A DNA stretch of 64,000 bases from Cryptomeria japonica (GCF_030272615.1 NC_081415.1:630579240-630643239); one strand, 5' to 3'. Positions 22,866 through 35,449 are shown, counted from the first letter of the stretch. The notes: generated by a model not told the origin, from the sequence alone. Program-made: numbers and translations.

Positions 22866-24526
22866 CTAGAGGAAATATAATATGAAATATTTAGTAGAGG
22901 TATTGAAGAAAGGTCTAAATTTTGTATTTGGATGTAATGAATGAAATTACTTTCAAATGGATGGTGAGTCAAGCTTCATGGATAGGTTTACCACTCAAGA
23001 GATGTTGTTGTTTTGTAATACTTGTAGTAGATAGATAGGATTATGAGGTAATAGATAGATTTTAGTATAGTGTGATATTGTTAGCACATAGATAATGACC
23101 TTGCATGGTCATAACATTGTGATAATAAATTGGCATCTATTGTAGCCTTGTACGATTTATAATCTTTTTAGTGGGACCTTGCATGGTCAAAACAATGTTA
23201 TTATGAATTGACAATTGTTGAAACTTTATATGGTTTGTCATCAACTAGTACAAGATTGATATAATATGTTTTACTCACTATTTTTTATATGAAAAAATAA
23301 TTAGTCATGGGATGATATAAGGGTAAAAAAGATTAATCAATTAATCGACAAAACAAATTTGATAAATCAATGACATTTAGAGATGATGAAGATAACATAA
23401 TTAGTTGATTTTGAAAAATAGTGATGATAAAATCAATTTGTTGGAATGATGAAATTAGTTGACAACATGAGATTAAAATAAAGTTAAGGTGGTTAAATAT
23501 AGGTGTTTATATTTTTATTTTATATTTTCAAGTGAGACTTATAGAGATGTGCTATTGTCCTTAGAAGAGTCAAGGGACCTACTATTGTCTATTAGGTTGT
23601 ATTGGGGACTAGGCAACATCCTTAAGTATTTCTTAAAATAGGGTATTTGTTTGAGGATACCCCTAAATTTATGATTTTTTGGTTGGGGAGGGGGTGCAAT
23701 GTGAGAACATTCTTTCCCTATTCCTAGCCCTTGTGGCATGCTCATGACATTACTCAAACTCCCAAGGACACGTCCTTGCAATATAGTACTAATATAATTT
23801 AAAACATATAATATATAAAATATAAACAAAAGATAATAATCATTCCCAAAAAAAAGATGGCCAAAAATGAATTGCAAAAAATGTAAACAAAATTTTGTAG
23901 TTATTGTTGAATCTTGGAAGTTTGTTACATAAGCAATCAACCAACACCAACCCATTACCCTTACCCCATATATATATAATCACATCAAAATTCTTATAAG
24001 ATGAAGCTATATGCACTCTCATCAAACAAATCTTTACCAAAACAAACTAAAACATTACAAGGTATGTAGTAGTAAATTCAATTAATACATTGAACATTAG
24101 TTTGGAACATAAATATATAGGACATTTTGTTAGAAAATTAAGGTTAATATATTTGAATGAAGCTATTTAGTGTTCGATTTAATAAACAATTAGTTACACA
24201 AAGTAATTTAGGGGGGTTTGGGGAAGTTGTGTGGGAATGTAATGCCTTATAAGCATTTGCACTATACATCGTAAAATATCAAAGTATTAATAATATATGT
24301 ATAGTTTAGTGTTTATTGTTTAACAATGATTTAATTTTACATTTTTTATAATTACAATTATTTTTTAACATGCTATCAAATTTCATAAATAATCTTGAAA
24401 CAAGAAGAAATAGTTATCACATAAGAACTAAATTCCATTACCAAATTCACCCCAAATTTAATAATCTTTGATACTAATTATTCATTTGCCATGATTGTAT
24501 TTATTTTGACAATGATAATACATCTA

Positions 24527-24688
24527 TATAATGCTTCTGGATTTGATTGTGTGAGTTTTTTTGCATCAACGTTTAGATCACACTCTGTGATCCATCATCA
24601 GGATGATAAGGAACACTAGAAGAACACAGAGTGTGATCCGAAACGTTGATGCAAAAAAACTCGCACAATCAAATCCAGAAGCATTATA
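24527..24688. repeat. Foldback element with 63/64-bp arms
   Basis: Left arm 24527-24589 pairs almost perfectly with right arm 24625-24688 (one 1-base indel); the loop is 35 bp. Arms start TATAATGCTTCTGG. TGATAATAC occurs near both outer flanks but at unequal distances, so a target duplication is not established. It resembles a small foldback or MITE-like repeat. Confidence 0.9.
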
Positions 24689-25496
24689 CAATCAAATATG
24701 ATAATACAATCAAATGTGAATAAGATACACTAGAATTTTCAATTAAAAAAATCAACATTATGTCGGAGACTTTAGTTGATTTTTAAAAGTTTATTGTATT
24801 TTTTTAAGAGTTATTTCTAACTTACAATGACAATTTTTGTTGAATGTGCATTGATTTCTTGTTTGATAATTGCTATCATTCAAACTTCAATCATAAAAAA
24901 AATATGGTAAATTTTATTTTCAATTATGAATACTTTTTTTTTAATGATACATTTTCATTTCAATTATGAAAAGACTTTTTATAAGTGCATAAGCGTATTC
25001 TGCAACAGTTAGCTGCAAGCGTTCAAATCTCAAAAGCATTGTTCAATATAAAAAACAAAGTGCATAGGTGTATCGAATTTTGTTGGGGGGTAAGTGGGGG
25101 TCAAGGGTGAGATAAACAATGGAGATATAATTACTTTATTTACGTAAGGTTATAGAAATTTAAAATAATTAATGAGTTTAATTTTTTTACCTATTAAAAT
25201 GGGGGAAATAAGGAATTGTTTTTTATATATTGTTCATAGTTTATGAGGATATTTTATAATGGGTTATTATTGATTATGTCTAACATCTTAAAAAAAAATC
25301 ATGTGCAACCATTCATATTACATTTAATGGGGTTTGAGTGAAAACAAAGATATATTGGATGTTGGAGGTACTAGAGTTTGGAGGAACATTATCATTTTGA
25401 GCATCTTTTTGTTTAGAGATGGTATTTTGTATGAGAATCGTTAATTTTTCTTGTCTCTTCATGGAGCAAAGGGAGGCTTGATAATTTTATTGTTTG

Positions 25497-25760
25497 TGGA
25501 TAGTTGAGTATGTCTTAATCCATAGACTTGGTGATTTGTATATGTTGATAGTTGAGTAATTCTCGATTTATAGACTTGCATGTGTATTTGTGAATAACTG
25601 AGTTATCCACACAAGGAGTGTTATTATGGATAGTTAAGTAAATTCTCAATTTATAGTTACTTTATGTGTTATTCTTGTGGATAATTGAATGTCTCCATTC
25701 ATGAGAAAGGTGATGTACTCAAAATAGTTGAGTATGTCTCAATTCACATTTATCGTCTGA
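25497..25760. repeat. Degenerate repeats of TTGAGTA..TCTCAATT type
   Basis: Four to five loose copies of GATAGTTGAGTATGTCT..AATCCATAGACTT occur at roughly 50-70 bp steps, heavily diverged. No coding potential. Confidence 0.55.
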
Positions 25761-26150
25761 CAATCAAAAAATTTGCCTAGATATGAATAGTTTGGGATGA
25801 AGAGACTTGGTGGTCAATCTGGACATATGCTGGACCACAAGTAGTTTAAGGTGTTCTAAGGAGATTGGTGGAAAATTAGGACATTTCTTGAACATGAGCA
25901 ATTTGAGGTGTTTAGGATGAGCAAGGAGATTCAATAGAGATGCTTCTACAGATTTCTAGGCAGGGCGCTTCGTGATCTATGTTGTAGTGTTTTTATTCTT
26001 TCATTTCGATGTTGTAGTGTTTTAATTCTTTCATTTTTTATGTTTATTTGTAATATAAACCTTAAAAGAGAATGTTGGAAAATTACTTCATGTTAAATGT
26101 AATAAATAATCTAAATAATTAATTAGACATACTTTATAAACATTTGAACA

Positions 26151-26589
26151 TTTGACTGTCAATGCGTTAGATTCTACTTGCTCCTCTCATGAGGATGATG
26201 TTTCCTCCTGTGATGAAGAGCCTCTCACCGTTGTTGAACCTTCTACTAGATCCTCTCACTGTTGTTCAACAGCCTTGTTCTACTACTGTTGAGCCTGCTT
26301 CTGGTGCTGCATTGCTTTGACAACCTATTTCTGCTCCTTTGCAACAATCTGCCATTGTTTCTCAACTTCTTGTTGTGGTTCTACAACACTCTGCAACCAC
26401 TTCTGATCACAACTCTGTAGAATCACTTCCACCAGATCTCTCTCTTGGTCCTAATGATTGTATCGCCTGGACTGTGGTTTGTCATAGGCGACAGAATCGA
26501 GCGAGGTTGATTAATCATTCAGGTGCTGCAACAGACAGAGGTATGTTGATGATTTTGTTGGGCTTTCAAGATTTTTTTTTAAATCACAA
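26151..26589. other. Higher-GC segment, possible coding remnant, unrecognised
   Basis: Base composition is less AT-rich than its surroundings. One plus-strand frame (26339-26596) reads Ser/Thr/Val-rich and then NDCIAWTVVCHRRQNRARL. I do not recognise it. It may be a remnant of an old transposon gene. Confidence 0.25.
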
Positions 26590-27190
26590 AACATAATTAT
26601 CAGAATTAGTTTTTTTTTTAAATACGTATTCTGTCATGCCATATTCCCATTTTTTTGGTTTTCAATCTTATTTATTCTAAAAATTAAGTATTCTGATAAA
26701 AAAAATAATGTATTCTAACATTAATACATTATTTTTTTTAATCAGAATACATATTTTTCAAGAATACATATTTATCAGAATACATATATTTTTTATCAAA
26801 AATTATGATAAAAATATATGTTTTCTCATAAATACGTTTTCTTGAAAAATATGTATTCTCATAAAAAAAAATATATTAGAATTTTTGATATATTAGATGC
26901 ATAGTTAAACTTGACTTAATATATAAAAAATATATATAGTCAAGTTTAATTGTGCATCTAATATATTAAGCCAAGCTTTCTTCTAAAGTTGTTTGTCAAG
27001 TTTAACTGTGCTGCTAGAGTACATTGTTCTAGTTAAAACTTAACAATATAAGTCAATTTTTCTGATAAAAAATAATTAAACTTTTATCAGAAATATATAC
27101 TTTTTTTCAAGAATTATTTTTTAACTGTGCATCTAGTATATATTTCTGATTTTTAAAATTGACAAACAACTTTAGAAGAACAATCTACTC
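26590..27190. repeat. Cluster of nested palindromes
   Basis: Inverted pairs include AATAATGTATT/AATACATTATT around 26697-26740, a 29-bp pair at about 26888-26916 and 26939-26967, and a perfect 21-bp pair at 26979-26999 and 27159-27179 (TCTTCTAAAGTTGTTTGTCAA). The segment is very AT-rich. It may be one or more MITEs inserted upstream of the hAT element. Confidence 0.75.
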
Positions 27191-27924
27191 TTACTGCTAT
27201 TAAATTATAGGATCTTTGTGCTTTAACTGTTGGTCATAGTCATACTAAGAATCTTGCATCAGATTATTTTAGACTGATGTATCATCTTTCTGTTCAAATT
27301 AATCATGATATAACCTTTAATATGAGCTTTACTTATAACAAATGCCATTGTAATGTTGTCCTCCCCCAATAGTCATTTTACTCTTCTTAACACTTGCCAA
27401 CAATCTTGCATCAAAATTTACCTTTGCTTTATCCTTATATTTCATATCATAAACATAGTCAATGTCCTTTGATTTGAAATGGTACTAAAGTGTATTTTGA
27501 TCCATACTTGTCATGCCAACATGCATGCCTTCACATTGACACAAACACTGCTCTTACACCTACCTTTAAGATTATTTATAAACATGACTATCATTGATTA
27601 TTTGACTGTCAAAGGTCTGATATAGGTGCCCATATAACTATGTGACTTCTTACTATCATTTCTTTGTCTTGATGTCATAAATTTATGAATTAATGTCACT
27701 GTTGTTTGTGGTCTTTTGTACTAGATTATGTATTGAGCAACTTCCCACATTTACATTTGCAATTTCCCATGTCAATGAAACTCAAATGCAATTATTATAC
27801 ACAAACCCAACCCTAGATCCCTCAGAAATAAAGACTGGGTGTAATGTTTTTGTAGATCTTATTCTTGATCAGAATGTCACGTCAAAAAGACTTTGCGTAA
27901 ACACATTGCACAACAATTCCTGGT
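27191..27924. other. No gene recognised; possible 5' part of the hAT element
   Basis: Lies between the palindrome cluster and the transposase. I found no terminal inverted repeat or 8-bp duplication that would mark the hAT left end. Confidence 0.4.
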
Positions 27925-30067
27925 AGCACAAAGGTCAAGTGCAATTGGTGTCTAGAAGAGATCAGTGGTGGAATTTATCGTTTCAAATGACATTTGTCCA
28001 AAGAACGAGGAAATAACACAGTGATATGCAAAGCATGCCCTACATATGTCTCATATCAAGCAAAACAATCTCTTGACGGGATTGCTGAGAGTAAGGCCAA
28101 AAAGGCAAGAATTGGGGTTGAACTAAGTTATAGTTTTGTAGATCCCAAGACGAACCATTTGGGTGAGGAGGATGGCGAATATGGGAGCTTCAGGGAATGT
28201 GGGTCAACACCTAATTCTATAGCACGTGGACCAAACACAGGTGGAGGAAACATTAATACTTTCTTCGAACCGTGTACTACACCAGGATCACAAACCACTC
28301 TGGAGAGTACAGGATGGAGGAGAATTGTCACTGAACAAGCAAAGGTCATTGGTAATTTTTGGTATTCCTCTCACATGGCATTCCATGCTTCCAGAAATCC
28401 ATATTGGCAACCCATGGTAGATGCTATTGTAGCTGTAGGACCTGGGTTTCAAGCCTCGTCTTATGAGTCATTGAGGGTTGGTATGCTGAAAGATGCAGTG
28501 GAAGATGTTCAAGAGATGTTGTTAAACAACATCGGTTACAGTGGGTTAGAACTGGCTGCAGCATCATGTCAAATGGTTGGACAAATAGAAGAAACCGAAC
28601 TCTCATTAACTTCCTTGTCTCTTGTGAGATTGGGACTGTTTTTTCTGAAATATGTGGATGCATCTAATATGATGAAATCCACAAATGCATTGTTTGAAAT
28701 GTATGACGTGGTAGTTGCAGATGTAGGGCCACAAAATGTGGTTCAATTTATGACAGGTAATACTGTTGCCTGTGTTGTTGCAGGGAGACTTTTGACAGAT
28801 AAATACCCTTCCATGTTTTTTACACCATGTGCAGCACATTGCCTTGATCTAACTCTAGAGGACATTGGAAAAATTGAATGTGTTAAAGCAACATTTCAGA
28901 AGGCTCACAAGGTTACCCAATTTGTTTATAATCACACGGGGGTTTTGGCTATAATGTGTTTTTTCACAGGAGGCAAGGAGCTAGTTCGACCAAGGGTGAC
29001 AAGATTTGCAACATATTTCCTTGCATTACAAGCATTATGTGAACAAAAAGGTAATTTGAGGTGAATGTTTGTTTCAACTGAGTGGATGGAATCTGGCTTC
29101 ACAACTCAAGCAAATGGCATAGCAGTGGCAGAGTATATGTATTCTACCACCTTTTGGGAATCAATTGAGCAGATTGTAAAATTTTCAGAGCTTTTAGTAA
29201 AAGTCTTGAGACTAGTGGATGGGGAAAAACCCCCATGGGATATGTGTATGAAGCCATGGATAGGGCCAAGGAGTAAGCTGGAAAATAACAAGGATAGGTA
29301 TATGCCATTGTGGGACATAATTGATAGGAGATGGGATGGACAGATGCACACTCCTCTCCATGCTACGGGACACTTGCTCAATCCTTTGTTATTTTATAAG
29401 ACTGACTTCATGGAAATTGATGCTGAGATCAAACACAGCTTCTTCAAGTGCATGGAAAAAATGTTTCCTGACTTGAAAAAAATTGATGCAGCTACGATAG
29501 AGTTGGAAGTATACAAGCATTCAAAGGGTTTTATCTCTTCTAGGGCTACTATACAAAGCAGAAAGACCATTCAACCAGGTAGACTCTGTAAACTTTTGAC
29601 AATCTCTTTATTTTGCCAACATGCTCATTAAGTTTGTTAAGATTATAAGATATTCTTAGTCTTACAATATCATCTCCATATAATGTGTTTTTTAACTGCA
29701 TGGTGGGCTTCTTTTGGAGATGAAATACCAAGTTTAAGGTGGATGGCATTGCGCATTTTGAGCCAACCATGCAGCTCATCAGCTTGTGAGCGTAATTGGA
29801 GTGTTTCTGAACACGTACATTCCAAGAAACGCAACCACCTATCACAACAACAGATGAATGACTTGGTATTTGTTCATCACAACCTCCGCTTGAAGATAAG
29901 GAAAGCTCAAGGTGAGAATATTAATATATAGTTGCAATTTTTGAAAGTGTATTCACTATTCATTGTGTTTTTCACTTGTACGGGAAACACTAATTTCTAC
30001 ATGGGCAAAATCAGGAACTATTGAGGATGGCTTGCCAATTGACGTCGATGAGATATATCTAGAGTGA
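27925..30067 (+). pseudogene. hAT-family transposase (BED, DUF659, dimerisation), inactive
   Basis: A BED-type zinc finger lies near 27937-28000 (KCNWCLEEISGG...H), with a stop at 27988-27990. Next come a DUF659-type region and the catalytic-core text TPCAAHCLDLTLEDI, and a second stop at 29062-29064. The C-terminal dimerisation domain contains LSQPCSSSACERNWS and LVFVHHNLRLK. Introns 29579-29659 and 29912-30014 have GT/AG ends and keep phase. The final exon starts at 30015 and stops at 30065-30067; an acidic continuation lies in another frame to 30257. The usual TDN motif reads TGN (Gly codon 28756-28758), losing a conserved Asp. The two stops fit CGA-to-TGA changes. hAT transposases cut and paste DNA; this copy should be dead. 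Confidence 0.88.
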
Positions 30068-30788
30068 GTTGATTGTTGCTAATGATGTTGATAATGATGA
30101 TGATGTTGTTGATGATGATTATGTTGTTGTTGATCGTCCACTTGAGACTAAAGATTTTGATATCATGAGGCAAGCCAACTTTGGTCCTCAATGGGTTGAA
30201 CGAATTAGGACAGGGTATCACCCGGGATCTTCATCATCAAGGCCTCCTGCCCTCTAGCATGTCATTGCCTACATTTGATATTTTGGAATTTTGTACTTAG
30301 TTTACAAGTTGACTTTGTTCAAAGTCACAAACTATATTGTAATTGACATTTTGACATCTATCACCATCTAGATATTATTTATGGTGTAGAATATTTTGTG
30401 CAATGTAATCAGTGATATGAATATAAACGACGGAAATCTATTTCCTGCAATTCATGTGTTCAAGTGTCTATTTTATTTGCCTACAATATCTCTATGCTAT
30501 GGAAATGCCAAAAAATGTATAAAAAAAAGTAGTCTTTGATTGTTTTTCTGCAATTTTTTACGTTTTTTGTAAATCCGATTTTTTCCCCATTTTTTGGAAA
30601 AATCTTATACTTTTGTTTTGCCGATTAATTCCCCAAACAATTATTGCTTCCTCGATATATATAAACGCAACAGCTTAAATATTCAATGGTACAACCAAAA
30701 GGCACTGATAAATCTTCTATCCTAAGCAGAAAAAATAAAGTTCTCAGAAACGAAAGACAGAGAGATCAATCCCAAAAAATGATAAGCT
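30068..30788. other. hAT 3' part and intergenic DNA
   Basis: 30069-30257 continues an Asp-rich hAT C-terminal frame, shifted relative to the last exon. After that I see only AT-rich sequence with long A and T runs. I could not identify a hAT terminal repeat. The 3' untranslated region of the minus-strand NTF2-like gene should lie in the right part. Confidence 0.45.
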
Positions 30789-33700
30789 TTAGGGGGTTGG
30801 GTCCTTTCCAAAGCCCATCATCACATGTACCATCAGCACAGAACACCTCCGTATTCCTTCTGCTACCCGTCCGAGCAATGGCACACTTACAGTATGCCTA
30901 TTCATAAATGGCTTCACATCCCACCTGCAAGCATAGAATTCCCACTATTTTAGCACCCTCAAATATCATTCAAGCTGAAGGATTGAAGGGAACAAGATGA
31001 CTACCGGTCTTCATGTCGAATAATCTTCCCATTTTCAACCTGCATGAAGATATCCGTCATCATCATCTTTTAATGGGTGCAATATTGCCATAAGAATGGC
31101 ACTTTATCTGGTTACTTTTCCTTTATTTTTCAATTGTAAATGGATGAATTCTGGAAGTTACAACTCAGTTTCCTCAATCAGCAACCATTTAAATTTTATA
31201 GTATAATATTCAAACCTGAAGCACAATTAAAGTTGTCATATTAATGGTTTTCCCCAGGAACTTGTAGATTTGCTTGTTGTCAATGAGTATCTGCAAACAC
31301 ACAGTTTCATAACTTGTACATAGTAGATATCATGGGCTTCTTAACAGAACTAAAAGGAGATGTAAATAAGGAAATACTTGTTCTGTTTTAGTATTTTTTA
31401 TATTTCCCGTTGCAGAAGAATTTCTAACAGTGCTCAATGCATTTTCTAAGAAAATTACCTCTCCACAGCCAGGGGAAGTTTCATTTTCTTTCACACTATA
31501 TTCAACAATTTTTCCCTCGCTTACAATCTGCGGTATTACATTCATTGCATTACAAATCCACCCTTTAAAAGTTCTCATTGCATTTTATTGTCATGGCTTT
31601 ATGGTGCCAGAGATTACTGCTTAAAACAAGGAACTGATTTCCTAAATATTTTGGATAAATCATAGCATTATAAGAATAAAGTATAGCATTTACTAGGCGA
31701 ACTAAACTTCAATTTATCTCATTGGAATTGCTTGAACAAGGGTAATGAATGCCAAGAGGAGGATTAATATGATATGATTGTGTTTAATGCATCCCTTTAT
31801 TTTAATCGTGATCCAAGGTCTATTCTTTCTCAAGATATCAGTCAACATTCCTCTACATTTTTTTTATAATTATTTTATTATAACATCGGTGTTCTATTGA
31901 GGTGCTCCATCCCTGCACATATCTACTATATAGAGAGCTAAAGACCTGTCAAAAACCTATGCAAGCGTTACAAGCACAGAGAAAGGAAAATATATATCCA
32001 GATAACCAGAAAAGATTTCACTACTGAACCAGACCACTGAACAAGACCCTAAAACAGTCCAATCCTATATGCTAACATAGGAAACAGCCAAAAACTATAG
32101 CAGGAAATAGCATTAGGCCATACAAAAACTATAAGATATATCAAAGGCATATCAGAGTACAGAGACAACTCGCCGAGATACCCCTGAACCATCAATGACA
32201 GATCGCCAATGGTCAAAACTTTTTAAGTTATTCACAGTAGTTCTTGTGGATGGTAAGTGTTTCTTAGCTATGGTTTGCAGGCACGGATTAATAGATGGTT
32301 TTGGTTTAGGAGGTAATGCACGCTGTTGTAGGAATTTGGAAATTAACTTGGTGGTTGGTGGACAATTGGATGTAGCAGTTTGGCCATCACCATCACTTCC
32401 ATGGATGCCATGTTCATGGTGCATTGCATTTGGTACTCGGCACACCTTTGGATTGTCCAAATTTCGAATCTCATGCACATGAATGCTGGCATTTGGTGTG
32501 GTGGCTAGGTAACAGTTGGCTTTAAAAATTTTGGCATCATTCTCTTGGAGGCTTGTTTACATGGTCAGTTCAAGGGTTGTAAGGCTTCAGATTCATCAGT
32601 GGAGTGGCTAACGCACATTCTACAACTATGAAAATTTGGTGATAAGCATGTGTTAGAATCATGGTTGGCTTTAAAATTTTTGTTCATAACCATCTTTGGG
32701 ATCGGCCACCTTGGTTCAAGTTTCAGGGGATGGTGGAGGTAAGTTCACAGCATGGAGAGTAAATGCCACCATCTCGTTAGTCCTCTAAGTGGTGCTTAGG
32801 GGGATGTTATAATTTATAGTTAATAAACTTGATTTATTGTGTTGGCATAGAACGTCCAAGTGTGATGAGTGTCCCTAGATGCTATTAGCAATAGGCATTA
32901 GATATAGGGCTTCCCACCAGCCGTATCATTCTTTGTAGATTCTATAAATTGGTGTTTGTTTGTGAATGGCCTATTGAATGTGTGGGTTGGCTTCTCTATC
33001 AATCATGGGACTTCACACATAACTCTCACATGGACCAGAATGGAGATGCCATTTTCCAAAACCAAGTAACAGGGCTTTTGGGAAGTGCAAAAACACACAG
33101 CCATAATTTGCACAAAATGTACAAAAGTAAATACAGAACACACCTGATAATTGACAATTCAACGTCAATTGTCAAATGTTAAAGATAAATCCATACAACT
33201 GCACATGGGAATTCCTTAAAAATTATAATAATAGTTTTCAGAGAGCATCAACATCTTCAGCTGGTTCATTAGAATCACAAGTAGCACCAATGCTGCTCCC
33301 ACTAGTTGTACTATGTATTTTTTTTGGGGTGGGTTAGGCTTTTTTTTCACTTTTTTCATTAAAAAATTACTTTTATTTTGTCAGGTGTATTCTCCTTGGG
33401 CTTGCCCAGGGCTGGAGCTGAACAGGGATCCATACCTAGTCCATTGGCCAGGGTTCTGGCAGAGCCATTTATAAATTATATCTCAACAAACAATTGCAGA
33501 AATCATGACTCAGGGAATAAGATTAACCATTTAGCGCAAAGTTACCGATCCTTGCTAGATAATCAACCTTAAACTAAAAGTATCCCCATACATAAAAAAA
33601 TTTAAGCTGCAATGAAGGGTACATAACGTTTACTGAGAAAGAAAAATGCCCTGGCCACTTCAACTTGGTGCGGTTGAGTTATTTCTGAATATGAAACATG

Positions 33701-34087
33701 CAATTTATCAAGTATAAGTTGATTTTTCATCAAGAAAGAAATAGATGAAGTTCAAATAAATTTTTTGTTCAAAAAATCTAATTTACAGAACTTAACAAAG
33801 CAAGGATTGTAGTGTAAAAAGGATGAAAATTGTAGCTATGGAGATGAGCAGATGGAACCTTTGGAACAGAATAGAAGACTGACTTGATCTCCTTTACTCT
33901 GCAAAACCAGCATATACTTGAAATATCAGAATACAATATAGAGGATTCATACCTGATCTCAAAATTAAAATTCAGAGCTTATGCTCAACAATTCATTCAA
34001 CTGGAAAAGAGATTTACCCATAGGCACGCATATAGAAGTCTTCAAAGGTTGCATTAGGATGATATATTTCAAAGTCACTTCCTGTTG
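30789..34087 (-). CDS. NTF2/SnoaL-like family protein, last five exons
   Basis: Five minus-strand exons join in phase, each with GT/AG ends: 34018-34087, 31459-31573, 31216-31290, 31005-31039 and 30789-30924, with stop TAA at 30789-30791. The product starts in mid-protein with FEIYHPNATFEDFYMRAYG. It continues through KIVEYSVKENETSPGCGE, ILIDNKQIYKFLGK and VENGKIIRHEDRW, and ends in a basic tail closing MMGFGKDPTP. The order of YHP..FED, a beta-rich middle and a HEDxW motif resembles plant proteins with an NTF2-like (SnoaL-like) cone fold. I assign this from family memory; the function is unknown. All five exons are free of stops, so the gene may be working. The first visible exon starts mid-codon at an acceptor, so more exons lie beyond 34087, possibly beyond the LTR nest. 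Confidence 0.82.
31574..34017 (-). other. Large intron of the NTF2-like gene
   Basis: This 2.4-kb gap separates the first two visible exons. It has a short frame rich in Pro/Lys (32152-32478, minus) and a GGTGCTTAGGGGGATGTTATAA segment near 32792 that looks like a polypurine tract joined to an LTR start. An old retroelement fragment may sit in the intron, but no end or duplication was confirmed. Confidence 0.6.
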
Positions 34088-34805
34088 CTGCACAACAATA
34101 CCTGTCATCCAGGAAAAGGCAATGCAAAAAGTTCACTCAAGTGATTATCTATTTTTTGGCATTTTATTAGAAAGCCCTGATGATAAATTGCATGATACAA
34201 TCAACTATCTTTCAGGATTCAGATATCAATTACGTCATGCTATAAGAGAATTTCAGCATTTTTTCCTGCATGGTGGGAAATTAAAAGTGCAAAATAAACT
34301 CAGCATGGAGATAGTTTATTTTAAGTACTGATTAAGTCAACCTGAGTTCTTATGATTGTCTAATACAAAAGCTTCTGTATATAGCTTAATAATAATGTTG
34401 ACAAGTCCATAGCTGCTACAAGTAAGATAGTCATGACTGTATCATAAATAGATATTGTGATATGCTGGAAATCTAGCAAATTAATCTTTTTGGCAATGAT
34501 GTGCAAAGATCAACATTTGCCACATCCACGTGCAATATTCTACACCAGAGTTGCTTCCAAATCGATTTATCAGAAGCCAGCAAAGCAGTTAAGCAATTTA
34601 TCATTTACGACAGTTGGAGGAACACATTTTAGCATCGAATGCAATGTTTTTACAGGAACTCTTTTTTAGGCACCTTGTCTTGTACCTGTGAACCTCATAT
34701 GCAGGATGGAATCCTATATTTTATGGTAATTTATTGGTGCTACTTAAGGAGAGTTGTGAAATGAACTTCTTGTCTCATATAAGAACAAGAAGTTGATCTG
34801 CAACC
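34088..34805. other. Upstream intron or flank of the NTF2-like gene
   Basis: I found no further exon of the NTF2-like gene here. AT-rich sequence continues to the start of LTR D. 34801-34805 (CAACC) is a possible target duplication with AAACC at 63084-63088 (4 of 5 bases). Confidence 0.5.
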
Positions 34806-35449
34806 TATTGTGAGGTATTCACACATCGCCCCATTGCAAATGGGGACCCCCACTTTTTGCTTTCTAGGTTGTCTTAGAGTCTTTGCTATTAATCTTTGCA
34901 TTGAAGGAATAGAGTTTCTCAAGTAGCTAGAGGGTTCATCAAGTCAGGGTGGTCTCCTTAGGGTGGAGTGAATACAATTGGTTGTGAGCATGAAAGTAGA
35001 TCTAGAACCCCTTGGATCATGCCGAGGTTTCTTGTGTTATCTGATCATATTTCTAGTTGCAAGAATAAACCTTGGTTGAATGAATTGTGTCCTTGAATTT
35101 CACGTGACCCCCATACCTTGCAAAGGTCTTAGAGCGAATTTTGAAGTGATGTACCTTGGAGAGGTTCCAAAGTGAATTTTTTGCATTTAGCTCCCGTACC
35201 TTGCCAAGGGTCAAGAGCGAATTTGGAGCGATCATGTACTTTGCAAGTGTTGAGAGCGAATTTTATAAGATCATGTACCTTGCCCAAGAGTCCAAGCGAA
35301 TTTCCTCCATAGATGCTCTCAAAAGGTCAGATTGGTGATGCTTTCATGTGGAAAGATTGGAAAATTTAAAGATAAAATAAACTAAGTGAAAAAGAATTGA
35401 AGGAATCGAATCAAAGATCAACTCCAAGTTATGTACCTTGCTGAGGTCC
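34806..35449 (+). mobile_element. LTR D, 5' segment
   Basis: Starts TATTGTGAGGTATTCACACATCGCCCC, a mutated form of the LTR 5' end seen at 13816. From about 35110 it carries GTACCTTGC...AGAGCGAATTT repeats. It is cut at GGTCC (35445-35449) by element C, and the same repeat array continues at 52001. D is the oldest layer of the nest. Confidence 0.85.
35445..35449. repeat. Target site duplication GGTCC, left copy, of element C
   Basis: Repeated at 52001-52005. Removing the insert restores GAGGTCCTAGAG, the motif seen repeatedly in the D array (for example 52507 and after). Confidence 0.93.

Larger units (their letters stand above)
18187..22870 (+). mobile_element. Decayed L1-type LINE, interrupted by a solo LTR
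   Basis: Fragments of an L1-like ORF2 occur in order on the plus strand: an endonuclease, a reverse transcriptase core and a C-terminal Cys-containing part. Many stops and indels are present. The element probably extends to the left of solo LTR A, which would have landed inside it, but I cannot place either end. A 751-bp solo LTR (19318-20068) interrupts it between endonuclease and reverse transcriptase. Confidence 0.8.
22871..26150. other. AT-rich DNA with minor repeats, no gene recognised
   Basis: Contains a diverged tandem pair with GACCTTGCATGGTCA cores at 23097 and 23175, a 162-bp foldback (24527-24688), degenerate TTGAGTA...CTCAATT repeats (about 25497-25760), and a short duplication of TGTTGTAGTGTTTT..ATTCTTTCATTT (25980-26036). 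The minus-strand frame at 23539-23955 has no recognisable domain, and I do not call it a gene. Confidence 0.55.

Noticed and set aside
23539-23955. 138-residue minus-strand frame
   Set aside because: Hydrophobic AT-driven composition, no motif, and no support from splice sites or neighbours.
24527-24688. Hairpin read as a transcription terminator
   Set aside because: The setting is eukaryotic, there is no adjacent gene, and the arms are far too long. A foldback repeat fits better.
32792-32960. Possible copia-type LTR start after a purine tract (GGTGCTTAGGGGGATGTTATAA)
   Set aside because: No matching second LTR, end or target duplication could be found, so only a note is given under the intron.
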